This document shows positions 22,855-32,639 of a DNA stretch of 64,000 nt, in pieces. The notes below the pieces were generated by a model. That model did not search any database and had not been told where the DNA came from. It saw only the letters and a program-made list of their open reading frames with translations. Source of the stretch: Nissolia schottii (taxonomy: Eukaryota > Streptophyta > Magnoliopsida > Fabales > Fabaceae). Position 1 is the first letter of the stretch. Each line of letters opens with the position of its first letter. A program made the translations under genes and the position numbers. The DNA is taken from positions 65,202-129,201 of the forward strand of contig QANU01101648.1 of the NCBI GenBank assembly GCA_003254905.1, read 5' to 3'.

Positions 22855-23245
22855 TATGAGGGAGCACGACAGACCAACAATACATGAAGCCATGGAACAG
22901 CAGACAATAAGTGTTGCCAAGGTAGAGTGGAATGGTTGAATACTGTTATGCAAAACCTGAAGTGAATAATACTGTTATCACTTCAATCAATATATATTAG
23001 TTTAATACTATTTAAAATTGATGCTAAATGATTGTCCCTGTTATTCTTGATGTTCAATTTAAAGTTCATGAAGCTCTTTCCTCTTGCTGCTAATTAATTT
23101 TCTTACAGCCGCTTCAGTTCATTACTGGTCTGACTTAACACAAGCTAGCCCTGTCTGACAATACAACACTCTCTGGCCTTTACTAAGCAGCTTTGATATT
23201 GTCCTCGTGCTCTTGGATACGAAGAATCCTGAGTGGGATGCAGTA
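22855..23245 (+). pseudogene. MCM9 helicase fragment (two decayed exons)
   Basis: Exon-like 22855-22921 follows a GGCAG acceptor and encodes [18 protein letters not shown] plus SVAK, ending at AAG|GTAGAG. This is part of the AAA+ core of MCM proteins. A second exon, from a TTACAG acceptor (23109), contains LSDNTTLSGP and FDIVLVLLDTKNPEWDAV, the arginine-finger region as in plant MCM9. In it the NPKGQYDP section is missing and at least two frameshifts are present, one between LSG and LLSSFD at about 23178. MCM9 is a DNA repair and recombination helicase. The rest of the gene is absent. Choice of MCM9 over other MCMs rests on the DTKNPEWDAV string and is likely but from memory. Confidence 0.75.
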
Positions 23246-23273
23246 GGGTAGGCTGGTGAAGTCCGGAACCTTT

Positions 23274-23677
23274 ACCCATACTCTTATCCATTAATTTTGC
23301 TGGAGATCTGGTACTCCTCGAATTTACAGAGCTATTCCTAGCTGGTAAGTTTGCTTGACCCAGATTTTCCTTTTGTTTGATTGTTAATTTTGTGTAGCTA
23401 CATGAGTTAATTTGTGTTGCTGGACCTATGTCCACTTGTTTCAATTAATAAAATGTCGCCTTTGTAGTTGCTATGCTTTACTTTTAATTTTCTAATTGAA
23501 TTAGTGTTCATTTAAATTGAATCGAAAGCTGCTACGTTGCATTAGTAGTCCTTTTTCAATTTTATTAATCTTAATAAACGTGTGATGTTTCATTGTAGGT
23601 TTGTTAAGGTGGAGACATTGAAAAAGAAATTGTTAGAAAATAATAAACACACATACTGGGTTCCGGATTTTGTTAAG
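23274..23677 (+). pseudogene. Cytosolic isoleucyl-tRNA synthetase fragment (two exons)
   Basis: CWRSGTPRIYRAIPSW ends at 23344 on a GTAAGT donor. After a 254-bp intron with a TGTAG acceptor the reading resumes in phase at 23599 with FVKVETLKKKLLENNKHTYW and VPDFVK, ending at 23677. This is the stretch of eukaryotic IleRS just before the ENARDW/SRSRFWGTP region. The part before CWRS carries an insertion and a frame break (about 23281-23300), and the donor expected after FVK reads GGCATA. Only this piece of the long synthetase is present, on the same strand as the MCM9 fragment and some 30 bases after it. Expression as a protein is unlikely. Confidence 0.75.
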
Positions 23678-23794
23678 GCATATAGTGTTTTGCTCACGAC
23701 ATTCTTTTTCCTTGAGTTGTTTATTTACTATTTGATATTGTTTCTGTTCTTCCCTTTTGCTTGGGAAAGGTCAACGTGTGCAGGCATTTCCTTC

Positions 23795-24012
23795 CTAGCG
23801 GCGGTTTTCAACTGCTACAAGTACAATCATTAAAACCGCCACAAATACTTTATAATTTAAATATAACGGCGGTTCTGAACCACTGTAAAATATTTTGCGG
23901 CCGTTATTCCCATGATTGTTGAAACAGTTGCAGGAGGGTTTCCCTACACGATTGCAGCGGATACCCAACCGCTGCAAAATGTTTTTGGCGAGGTATCAAA
24001 TCATCGCAAAAT
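23795..24012. mobile_element. CACTA-type subterminal repeat remnant
   Basis: Repeated GCGGCGGTTTTCAA, AACCGCCACAAA, GGCGGTTCTGAACC and CAACCGCTGCAAAAT words in both orientations are characteristic of subterminal regions of plant CACTA elements. The CACTA terminus itself is not visible. Its relation to the host-gene fragments just upstream is open. Confidence 0.45.
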
Positions 24013-24241
24013 ACAATTCTGAACTGCTAAAAGGATTCATACTATATACCGAATGTATCTTCGGTAAAATTGATATGTAATTTATTAAGTAAATACTCAA
24101 TTTGTTCTTAATATTTTTAATGACATTAATTTAATCCTGACATTTTTAATTTGATATTAGTTTAGTTTTGGAACAAGAAAATTGACATCAGTTTATGTTA
24201 AAATTGACATTAATTTAATCCAGTAGTTATGTGAGTTGAAT

Positions 24242-24665
24242 TAGTGAAATTCGATAAGAGAAATGTTATGTGTACATCTCAAACCTGTCATCTATTGTAC
24301 ACCTCACTCTCCCTAATACATGTTTCTCCTTTTTTTTCTTATTCTTTATTTTTTTTTCTCTCCTTCCCCATTCTCCCTCCATTTTTTTTGTTTTCATCTT
24401 ATTGTTTATGAATCCAAGAGTTTTTATTTTTGTTTTCATCATATTCACTTTTAGTTTTTCAAAAGTTTGTGCATGCTTGTTCAAAAGTTTGTGCATATTT
24501 ACAGAAAAGTTTGTGCATTATTATTTAAAAGTTTGTGTAAGTGAGCACCAAAGTTTTATTCTTCATCTTTGTTTCTGTTTACATTTTCGTCATTTTTTTG
24601 TTATTTCTGGTTGTTGAAAAGTTGTGCATGTCATTTTAAAAATTTGTGCATGGTAGAAAGTAAAT
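24242..24665 (+). repeat. Repeat with AAAAGTTTGTGCAT motifs
   Basis: AT/CT-rich sequence with five copies of (A)AAGTTTGTGCAT or a near variant between 24462 and 24655. The same word makes up the array at 32640-33430. The beginning (ATGTTATGTGTACATCTC) resembles the reversed end near 33640-33690. Any open frames here are low-complexity. Confidence 0.6.
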
Positions 24666-24842
24666 CCACGTGTTTATAGTGTGAATGGAGAGTAAGAAAT
24701 AAAGTGCGACCGTTACTTTTCATTATTTAATGCACTATTGATCCAATATGATGCACTTTTTCTTAACCAGTGGTAAGTTTAAATCCATATCAAAATCTCT
24801 CTCCTCGTCATCAATTTTAACCAAACACTTGGTCATCACATC

Positions 24843-24850
24843 TATAAATA
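24843..24850 (+). promoter_or_regulatory. TATA box of KTI-2
   Basis: TATAAATA within CATCTATAAATAGGGC, about 120 bases before the start codon. The surrounding promoter and leader, including TGCTTATAAGTAAC, recur upstream of the pseudogene at 34176. Confidence 0.8.
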
Positions 24851-24965
24851 GGGCATTTAGCTCTTGCTCACATTCACTTCACCCCACTGCTTATAAGTAA
24901 CAAAAAGAAAAAGGAAAGCTTAGCCTTTCATAACCAGGCAATATTAATTGATCCAATACATAGAA

Positions 24966-25571
24966 ATGAAGAGCAGCACTGGCACCTTCTTTGCCTTCTT
25001 CTTCCTCTTCGCCTTCATCGCACCCACTCTCGGCGATGAGGTCGTGGACACAGACGGGAACCCGCTCAGAAACGGCGGCACGTACTACATCCTTCCCGCT
25101 GGCTTTGAAGCCAGCGGCGGGGGGATCGAACGAATCGCCACCGGAGCAGAGAAGTGCCCGCTCACCGTGGTGCAATCACCCTCCGAAAGCTCCAAAGGCT
25201 TACCAGTAAGGATCGCAACCCCGTACCGCATTTCATATATCCCCGAAGGTTTTCCTTTGAGCATCTCCTTCGATTCTCCCGCGCCTGCATGTGCCCGCGA
25301 AGCATCCACGTGGACCGTCGTGAAGCAGCAGGGCCTACGGGGAGGAGTTCCCTCCGTGAAACTCGCGGAGAAGTCGGGGGGTTCCTTCAAGATTGAGAGA
25401 GCCGGGCAGGACTATAAGCTGGAGTACTGTTATGACCATTCTCACGAAAGAAGGTGCTCCACTATTGGGATTCGCGCTGATGATGACGGCAATCGGCGTC
25501 TGGTTGCCAGTCTTGGGGACCCCTTCGTGGTTCAGTTTAAGAGAGCTACTTCACGTTCTTCTTCTGCTTGA
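24966..25571 (+). CDS. Kunitz-type trypsin inhibitor (KTI-2)
   Basis: Intronless frame of 201 codons from ATG 24966. The frame is open a little further upstream, but only without a clear start advantage, and MKSSTGTFF begins a standard signal peptide (1-23). The Kunitz signature VVDTDGNPLRNGGTYYILP spans 26-44. Cysteines at 64, 109, 155 and 164 give the two conserved disulfides. The loop TPYRISYIPEG places Arg88-Ile89 at the trypsin-reactive P1-P1' site. The C-terminal DDDGNRRLVAS strand is intact. It differs from KTI-1 by many substitutions and by a longer fourth loop (YDHSHERRC), so the two are not recent duplicates. An AATAAA signal lies at about 25668 in the 3' flank. Expected to be a secreted or vacuolar defence or storage protein. 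Confidence 0.95.
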   Translation: MKSSTGTFFAFFFLFAFIAPTLGDEVVDTDGNPLRNGGTYYILPAGFEASGGGIERIATGAEKCPLTVVQSPSESSKGLPVRIATPYRISYIPEGFPLSISFDSPAPACAREASTWTVVKQQGLRGGVPSVKLAEKSGGSFKIERAGQDYKLEYCYDHSHERRCSTIGIRADDDGNRRLVASLGDPFVVQFKRATSRSSSA

Positions 25572-25778
25572 ATGATGATAGCATAAAACGTGCGGAGAAA
25601 ATAACATGCATCTTGTGCTTCTTATGGTCAAGTGTACGTGTAAGTGTATAATGACTTTATGTCATTGAATAAAAGTTAGTTTCTTTCGAGAGTAATTAAG
25701 AATATTTTCTCTACATAGTTTTTTTCTCTCCATTCATATATAGCCCAATAAATTTAGATTCGTTACTAAATGAATATT

Positions 25779-27414
25779 ATTTATATATAGTTATTACTTA
25801 TGGATGAAAGTGAGTTAGAGTTGAGCCGCTTAACAAAGCTTAAGGCTTGACTCTCGTTAATAATCAAGTTTATTTTTTATGCACAAATCCGACAAACTGA
25901 AATTCCTATAAACATTCAAGTAAATCATAAATTGGACATTTTAAATTTAATATGCATGTTTAACTATAAATCAACAAAAAAAGCTCGCCAAAATTATTAA
26001 TTGAACTTTTATATTTATACGGTGCACTGTCAAGGGTACGCTCAACATTTAATACCATATAAGTTGTGTTAATATATTTTGTGTGTGCCAAGCTCTTGCA
26101 TGTATACCCTACGCACGGTTATCAAACTTGCGAGTTTACCTAAATTCGTGGAGGATAGATAAACTCGAACTGTAAATTCATAAGAATTTAATTACATATT
26201 ATAAAAATATTAATAAAAAATATTTATAATATGTCAATATAATATATTAAAATTATAATAAAGCAAAATATAAGTTACAATTTCATTTTTAAGTCATAAT
26301 TAGGCAAACAAAGTCATAAAATACATCAAATAAATTAAAAACGCATAAAAAAACATAGCAAAACTTCATAATGTTATAAATTAACTTAACATAAATCAAT
26401 ATATCAAGATATTCTATTTAGAAATCCTAATTAAGAGTGATCTTTGGGGAATATTGTGTTTTGAGATTTAAGAGACTAAATTTTGACTAAAATAGTGAAC
26501 TCGTGAGTTAATCCCGAGTTTATGCGAGTTTATATGAGTTTATTGGAGTTTACTTAGGTCTAAGTTGCTAAGCGAGTTAACTTGATTTTGAAACCTAAAC
26601 CCCTAAACTTGAGAGNTATTTATATATAGTTATTACTGATGGATGAAAGTGAGTTAGAGTTGAGCTGCTTAACAATCAAGTGAGTACGTCGACTCTCGTT
26701 AATAATCAAGTTTATTTTTTATGCGCAAATCCGACAAACTTAAATTCTTATAAACATTCAAGTAAATTATAAATTGGACATTTTAAATTTAATAAGCATG
26801 TTTAACTGTAAATCAACAAATTAAAAAAAGCTCGCCAAAATTATAAATTGAACTTTTATATTTATACGGTGTGTCAAGGGTACGCTCAACACTTAATACC
26901 ATGTAAGTTGTGTTAATATATTTTATGTGTGCCAAGCTCTTGTATACCCTATGCACGGTTATCAAACTCGCGAGTTTACCTAAATTCGTGGAAAATAGAT
27001 AAACTCGAACCGTAAATTCGTAAGAATTTAATTACATATTATAAAAATTATAATAAAGCAAAATATAAGTTACAATTTCATTTTCAAGTCATAATTAGGC
27101 AAACAAAGTCATAAAGTACATCAAATAAATTAAAAACGCATAAAAAAAATAACATAGCAAAACTTCATAATGTTATAAATTAACCTAACATAAATCAATA
27201 TATCAAGATATTCTATTTAGAAATCCTAATTAAGAGTGATCTTTGGGAAATATTGTGTTTTGAGATTTAAGAGACTAAATTTTGACTAAAATAATGAACT
27301 CGTGAGTTTATCCCGAGTTTATGCGAGTTTATATGAGTTTATTCGAGTTTACTTAGGTCTAAGTTGCTAAGCGAGTTAACTTGATTTTGAAACCTAAACC
27401 CCTAAACTTGAGAG
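25779..27414. repeat. Direct duplication around an N, containing a MITE with ATCAAACTC ends
   Basis: 25779-26615 and 26618-27414 match along their length, with a deletion of about 45 bp in the second copy, and are joined by one N (26616). Within the unit is a MITE-like element, complete only in the right copy (about 26955-27425), with inverted ends TTATCAAACTCGCGAGTTTA and TAAACTTGAGAGTTTGATAA-type. The inner CGAGTTTA words are repeated. The left copy breaks inside the element at the N. No genes are present. Confidence 0.8.
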
Positions 27415-27587
27415 TTTGATAATCATGTCCTAGGTGGACATTTCTACCTTTGTAGAGTAGTTGTAGTTTTGAAATTATTTCCAGGTCTGAATTCTTGATA
27501 CATTTTGGTTGCTGCGGTTATTGCTATGATGCTGCTAATATATATGTATTTCCCTATGGATGCGGCATCAATCCCTTGATTCCTTTG

Positions 27588-27960
27588 CACTACAAGAAAA
27601 CAGCTCATTACTGTCGGAGTTACCGTCAAAAATTTGCGCGGTTACCATCAGCTTTTAACGTTACCGTCGACTTTACCGTCGGTCGTCGAGCAAGCGGTTA
27701 TAAAGTGTTCAATGGTAATAGATTTACTGTCAGGTAACGACACCTGACAGTAATTACCGTCAGAATAAACTGACGGAAACCGGTTCACATGTGAGTACAT
27801 TTGAAGCTGTTTACCGTCGGTTCATGGCGACAGTAAATATAATAATATTTTATACTTATACCACCGTCGGTCACTACCGACGATAAAGATATTACTATTT
27901 TATCCCTTCACTGTCAATCAAAACCGGCAGTAAATATGTTGGTATTTTATTTGTGTTCAC
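27588..27960 (+). mobile_element. CACTA (En/Spm) element end
   Basis: CACTACAAGAAAACAGC at 27588 is the canonical terminus of plant CACTA transposons. It is followed by subterminal TTACCGTCGG / CCGACGGTAA-type repeats in both orientations to about 27930. The opposite TIR and the three-base target duplication are not found, so the element is truncated. It contains no transposase. Confidence 0.75.
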
Positions 27961-28279
27961 TGCCCTCTACATTCATAGTGTTGCGTGCAAGATATTCAGC
28001 ATGGTGGTATACATCCCCCTCCAGATTATTGTGGCCAAGGTAAAATGTTTAGTCTTCGGTTAGAGTGCAGATTATATATGTTTCGGTTCTACTTGGGCTC
28101 AAATTAAAGTGGTCTCATGCTTTAGTGGATGGGTGGTGACATGGCTCGTGGGTGCTTTTGATCATGATGAGAAATTTATGCTATTTCAAGAATTGTTTTC
28201 TCTGGTGCTCTTGTGACTGTTTTTTGGATTCGTCTTGTTGTAATTATGTTAGCCTTGTAACTTGTCTTCTACGTGCTGT

Positions 28280-28580
28280 TGGTGGGCAGTATCATGCATT
28301 GATGCAGACTACTAATACATACAGCTAGCTGTGAGCTGCCTGTATTAGTAGTATTCCTAACGCATCATCAGAGAGCACACTGCACAACCAGATAACAACG
28401 TTCATATGTGTTCACAAAGCATTACAAGAGTCATCTTACTACATCAACGTGTCAAACCACACATCTTATGTTATACAGTGGACAACAATGGTGATAGGAG
28501 AAAGGTGAAACCTCACTCGAACTAAAGGTGAAAACCCTTTCTTTTCCTTACATTCACACCACCGCTTACAAGTAACAGGA
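28280..28580 (+). repeat. Orphan copy of a KTI upstream region
   Basis: GCATCATCAGAGAGC, GAGTCATCTTACTAC and CACCGCTTACAAGTAACAG line up with the promoter and leader of the KTI pseudogene at 34176 (33850-34135) and with KTI-2. No inhibitor coding sequence follows, so the gene body has been lost or replaced. A 45-base hairpin (ACTACTAATACA..TGTATTAGTAGT) sits at 28309-28353. Confidence 0.6.
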
Positions 28581-29125
28581 AAAAAAAAAATTAACAGAAT
28601 TTTTAACAGAATATTTGGATGAAAAAATTAACGGAAGAGTTAAATTGCACAAGTACCAAATATTAAGAAAGTTATTTACACGTTTTCAATCGTTAAGGGG
28701 GTAAAGTGTATAACATATATAATACAAGGGGATTGCATTTAACACATTTTTATTGTGAGCGTGGGTTTAAATATATATTATGCGCCAAGCCACATTTTTT
28801 ATTTCATAAAAATTAATATAATTAATTATTATGATAAAGAATATAATTAAGAATTAATTTAATAATTAAAAATAAAAAGATGTTAGTAGATTAGTTAATA
28901 ATTATTATTAGGATGTAGTGGTTAGTGAATTTAGTGTGTGTATATATATATATATAACAATTAATATTAAATAAAAATTAATGGACTTAAATAAAAATTA
29001 ATGTACTTAAAATGATAATTCAATAGAAATAAGAGATTGAAAGTTAGTTATTTTTAATATCATTAGTTATTTTTAATATCATCTTTGTATAACAACAGTG
29101 CAAAATACATAAGAATCTCTCCAAA
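28581..29125. other. AT-rich spacer, no gene
   Basis: AT-rich with a short TA microsatellite near 28942-28957. Nothing else supported. Confidence 0.5.
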
Positions 29126-29322
29126 CATAGACTACAATACATGACATAAGAAAAGCCAAGTAACCCTGCGCGCACCCATTTTGTTTGTTTACCGCATGCA
29201 GCTCTATTGGTAGTTGCCCTGCCCTAGCCAGCCATGCATTGCTACCCATCATCACCCTAGCAGAGTGCAAAACCAGCTAACGACATTCATACGTGCTCTC
29301 AAAGCATTTCAAAGAGGAAAAG

Positions 29323-29614
29323 TACTATTTCTACACTCTAAAAGTTGATAATTTGTGTATATCACATAGAAAATAAACATTATAACATAGATAAATAAAC
29401 ATTGTTACCAAGCATATATGCGTGCATAGACACACGTATGTTTAATATTGTTTGTTTATGTGTTTGACAATATTTTTTTTCTATGTTTTATGTATGTAAG
29501 AACATGCATATATTTAATATTGTTCATTTATGTGTTTGATAATGTTTGTTTATCTGTTTTGTAATGTTTGTTTCTATGTATGGTCCACACAAAGTATCAA
29601 TTTTTTGGGTGTAT
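29323..29614. mobile_element. MITE with about 30-bp inverted ends
   Basis: The start TTTCTACACTCTAAAAGTTG and, reversed, the end TATCTATACACCCAAAAAAT followed by TGATAC..TTTG form imperfect terminal inverted repeats of about 30 bases. The element interrupts the KTI upstream sequence that is continuous at 33900-33930 and 28405-28435. The interior is AT-rich with no coding sequence. Confidence 0.55.
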
Positions 29615-30385
29615 AGATAACAAGACCGTTTCAAGAGTCATCTTGGACTCCATTAACACATCAAACCATATCTTACATAGTAGAGACAACGTTGGTTATA
29701 AGAAAAAGGTGAAACCTTTACCAATATTATTTGTATATCTCAAAAATAGAGAAACAAACACAGAAAAATAATAATATTAAACGCACGTTTGCATGGATAC
29801 AAGGAAATGAGCAATGTTAGTTTCTTTTGTCAATAGATTTGTTTTACATAATTGGTTTCTTTTTATAGTAGAGTTGAATTCTTATTATGGTGGAGAGAGA
29901 ATGAAATGTATGAGAAGTCTAAAAGGAAAAAAAAAAAGAAACCAACATGTTTATACAAAGAAGTCAATGTTATGTTGATCTCTTTGTTTAAAAATATTGG
30001 TTTATTTTTTCAGCGGAATTGGTTTCTTTCTACAACAAAGGAAAGAGAAAAAGGTGAAAAGAGAGTTATAGAAGATACGACTACGAATTAATGGTGGAGA
30101 TAAATAGTGGCAATGATATTTTTTTTTCTTATTACCTTTAAATAAAGAATACAACTCTTATAAAAAAAAATTTAAAAAAAACCAACACCTGAGAAAAGAA
30201 ATCAACATATTTTTTTTTTAAAAAAAACTAACATTATAGTTTGTTTATTTTTTCAACAAAGTTAGTTTCTTTTTTCAGCGGTGTTGAACTCTCATTCTGG
30301 TGGATAAAGAGTGTGTGAAATGAAGGAGAGAGAATGAAGTGATAGTGATAGAAAAAAAAAATTCAGCCTTTCATAGCCAACCAAT

Positions 30386-30630
30386 ATTAATTAAGAGTCC
30401 TGCTACACGTACACAAAAAAACATACGCCATACATACATCATATACTTATATACATAAAGTTTGTGTTTTAATGTCTGTAATGTTTGTGTACTTAATTAA
30501 GTATAATTGAGAATATCATCTATAAGTTTGTAATGTTTGTACACTCATGAAAATAAAGTTTGTGCATTATTAATGATATATGTATGAGTGTATAAAATTG
30601 AGTGTACAGGTAGCATTTTTGATTAATTAA
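30386..30630 (+). mobile_element. 227-bp MITE, copy 1 (9-bp target duplication)
   Basis: ATTAATTAA at 30386-30394 and 30622-30630 flanks a 227-bp element (30395-30621). It starts GAGTCCTGCTACACGTACAC and ends GTGTACAGGTAGCATTTTTG, giving imperfect TIRs. The interior has no coding sequence but carries GTTTGTG words. It lies within the leader of the KTI pseudogene, 19 bases before its ATG. The same element, of identical length, is at 38969-39195. Confidence 0.85.
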
Positions 30631-30640
30631 TAAAAAAGAA

Positions 30641-31125
30641 ATGAAGATCACTGCCTTGTTTACCATCTTATCTTCATCTCACCCACACTCACAGATGCGG
30701 TCGTCGACGCAGACGGGAACCCGCTCAAAAACGGCGGCAGGTACTACATCCTTCCAGCTGACAGAGAAACCGGCGGCGGTAAAGGTGTCCGCTCACCGTC
30801 GTGCAATCACCCTCCGAGCGCTCCAAAGGCTTGCCAGTAAGGGTTTCATCGGTAGCACGAATTGGTTACTTCAGCGTAGGGTTTTCCTTTTGACGTCAAT
30901 TTCGATTCTCCTGCGCCCTCCGCCTGTGGCCGTGAATCATCCACGTGGACCGTCGTCAAGGGTCGGCAGGAAGAGGTACCCTCCGTGAAACTCATCGGGC
31001 GGGAGAGTAGAGGTTCGTTTAGCGCTGAGAGAGCCGAGCTTGGCTACAAGCTCGTGTACTGTTATGACTATTCTCATGAAACAGGGTGCTCCAATATTAA
31101 GTGTATGCTTAATATCACTGAATAA
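30641..31125 (+). pseudogene. Kunitz trypsin inhibitor pseudogene 1
   Basis: Starts ATGAAGATCACTG with a shortened signal sequence. A shifted frame then gives DADGNPLKNGG and YYILPA, a deletion removes the segment before the first conserved cysteine, and CPLTVVQSPSE and KGLPVRV follow in yet another frame. Later parts match STWTVVKG (ACGTGGACCGTCGTC), VPSVKL, YKLVYCYDYSHE and CSNI. At least three frameshifts are needed to read it, and the end (DDDGNRR onward) is missing, replaced by a sequence with AATAAA at about 31120. It is closest in layout to KTI-2. It is not functional. Confidence 0.85.
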
Positions 31126-31260
31126 AAATATATGATTTAATTAAGGTGGTTAATTTCTCTTCTTTCACATTTCCATTGAGTGCTTAGTATATGTGCTTTA
31201 TTTTGACGTCGGCCTCCTTTGTCATTTTCTTTTGAGAATACAAGGATATTTTCTATACAA

Positions 31261-31475
31261 AAAATGTTACATGCACACCTAATTTCATGCACTCATACAT
31301 ACACCATTAATAATGCACAAACTTTATTCTCATGAGTGCACAAACATTACAAACTTGTAAATGATACTCTTAACTATACGTAATTAAGTACACAAATATT
31401 ACATGAGTTAAAACACAAACTTTATGTATATAAATACGAGGTGTATGTATGGTGTATGGTTTTTGGTGTAATTTT
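31261..31475 (-). mobile_element. MITE of the 227-bp family, copy 3 (inverted, one end lost)
   Basis: Reversed version of the element at 38969-39195: AAAAAATGTTACATGCACACC at the left, then CACCATTAATAATGCACAAAC and ACATTACAAACTTG. The right terminus after GTTTTTGGTGTAA has lost the GTGTAGCAG end. It lies in the 3' flank of KTI pseudogene 1. Confidence 0.65.
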
Positions 31476-31499
31476 TTGACCTTCATAGCCTGATGTTAG

Positions 31500-32180
31500 A
31501 TTCGTTATTGAGTAAATATTAATTATAGTTAGGGGTGTCACCCGCCAGTCTCCGCTCTCCCGAAACCCCCCTCGTCCCCCGTCTTCACCCCACCGCCAGG
31601 AAAAACTGCTACATCCTCATCTTGTGCCACCCCTGCACGTCCCACGGATTCTCATGGGTGCAAATTTTTTTTTAAAAAAATTGAAAAATTTAAAAAGTGT
31701 ACCAATTTATGTAACGGGAGAATAAGAATATCTTCAAGTAATTACAGAATTATAACTTCACTCGTCTAGTCATCGTTCTCAGCTAGCATTCAATGGAACA
31801 GTACCCTAGCTAGTACATAATTGAAGAAAACAGAACAAATAAGCAGAAACAGAGGAAATTCTCAGGGTGGAACACTGGGTGGTTACTTCCCGATCACCCG
31901 AGCTAGCAGCCTCCCCAACGAGCTCAATCGAGGGGAATAAAGGACTGCTGAGCTAGGTTGTGCTCCAGTCACTACGGCTGGGCTCGTGATTCACCTGAAG
32001 TATGAGAAACAATTAGCTAAGGATGATGAGTGACAGAGAAACGTATCAGAAGGGAAGGAAATGTTTACTCCCAATACTCATGCCTTTGCCAAGATGCGTA
32101 CATGTTTTCCGTAAAATTTATTCTCAATAAAGTTGATAAACGTACATGTTATTGTCAGGAAAAATGCGTATACGCCTATT
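31500..32180. other. Unclassified repeat-like stretch, no gene
   Basis: A GC-rich start (TAGTTAGGGGTGTCACCCGCC) looks like a hAT-type MITE end. The 31740-31990 part has the look of LTR sequence. I can support neither further. Confidence 0.3.
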
Positions 32181-32639
32181 TTACTATCACCGTACGTACT
32201 ACCACTAACATATATTATACAAATTTTTGTATTTCTCTCTCTTCTCTTCACCTATTCTCTCACATGCACTATTCTATCTCAATCTTTTATTTTTTCCAAA
32301 TCCTTTCTCTTCTTCTTGACTCCTTCTCCTCGACCACCTCTTCTTCTTCCTCATCATCCTCCTCCTCCACTTGCATAGTTATCACACGACCATTTTTTTT
32401 CTTTGTTATCCTTTTTGTCATACTATTTCTTCTTCTTATTCTTTTTTATTTATAGTACAGAACATGAAAAAAGTACGTGTGATCTTATGTTTTTCCCTCC
32501 TCCTCCTTCTTATTTTCCTTCTCTTTTAGATATATTGCAAACTCTCTTCTTTTTCATTCTTCTTCTTGGGTTGGATTTTAACATATTTTTTAATATAAAG
32601 AATCAAAGTTTTTCGGTATTTCAGTTTTAAATGTGTGAA
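32180..32639 (+). repeat. CT-rich low-complexity tract
   Basis: Long TTCTTCTT/CCTCCTCC runs with open frames on the plus strand that are low-complexity only. Confidence 0.6.

Larger units (their letters stand above)
29130..30640 (+). repeat. Upstream region of the KTI pseudogene, broken by insertions
   Basis: Pieces of the KTI promoter and leader can be followed in order: 29220-29317 (GCATCATCACC..AAAGCATTTCAA), 29622-29730 (TTTCAAGAGTCATCTTGGAC..AAAGGTGAAACC) and 30362-30394 (AGCCTTTCATAGCCAACC). They are separated by a TIR element at 29323-29614, an unclassified AT-rich insert at about 29735-30350 with TTAGTTTCTTTT words, and a 227-bp MITE at 30395-30621. Confidence 0.65.

Noticed and set aside
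24270..24617. Phe-rich 115-codon frame
   Set aside because: T-rich low-complexity sequence with GTTTGTGCAT words. No domain.
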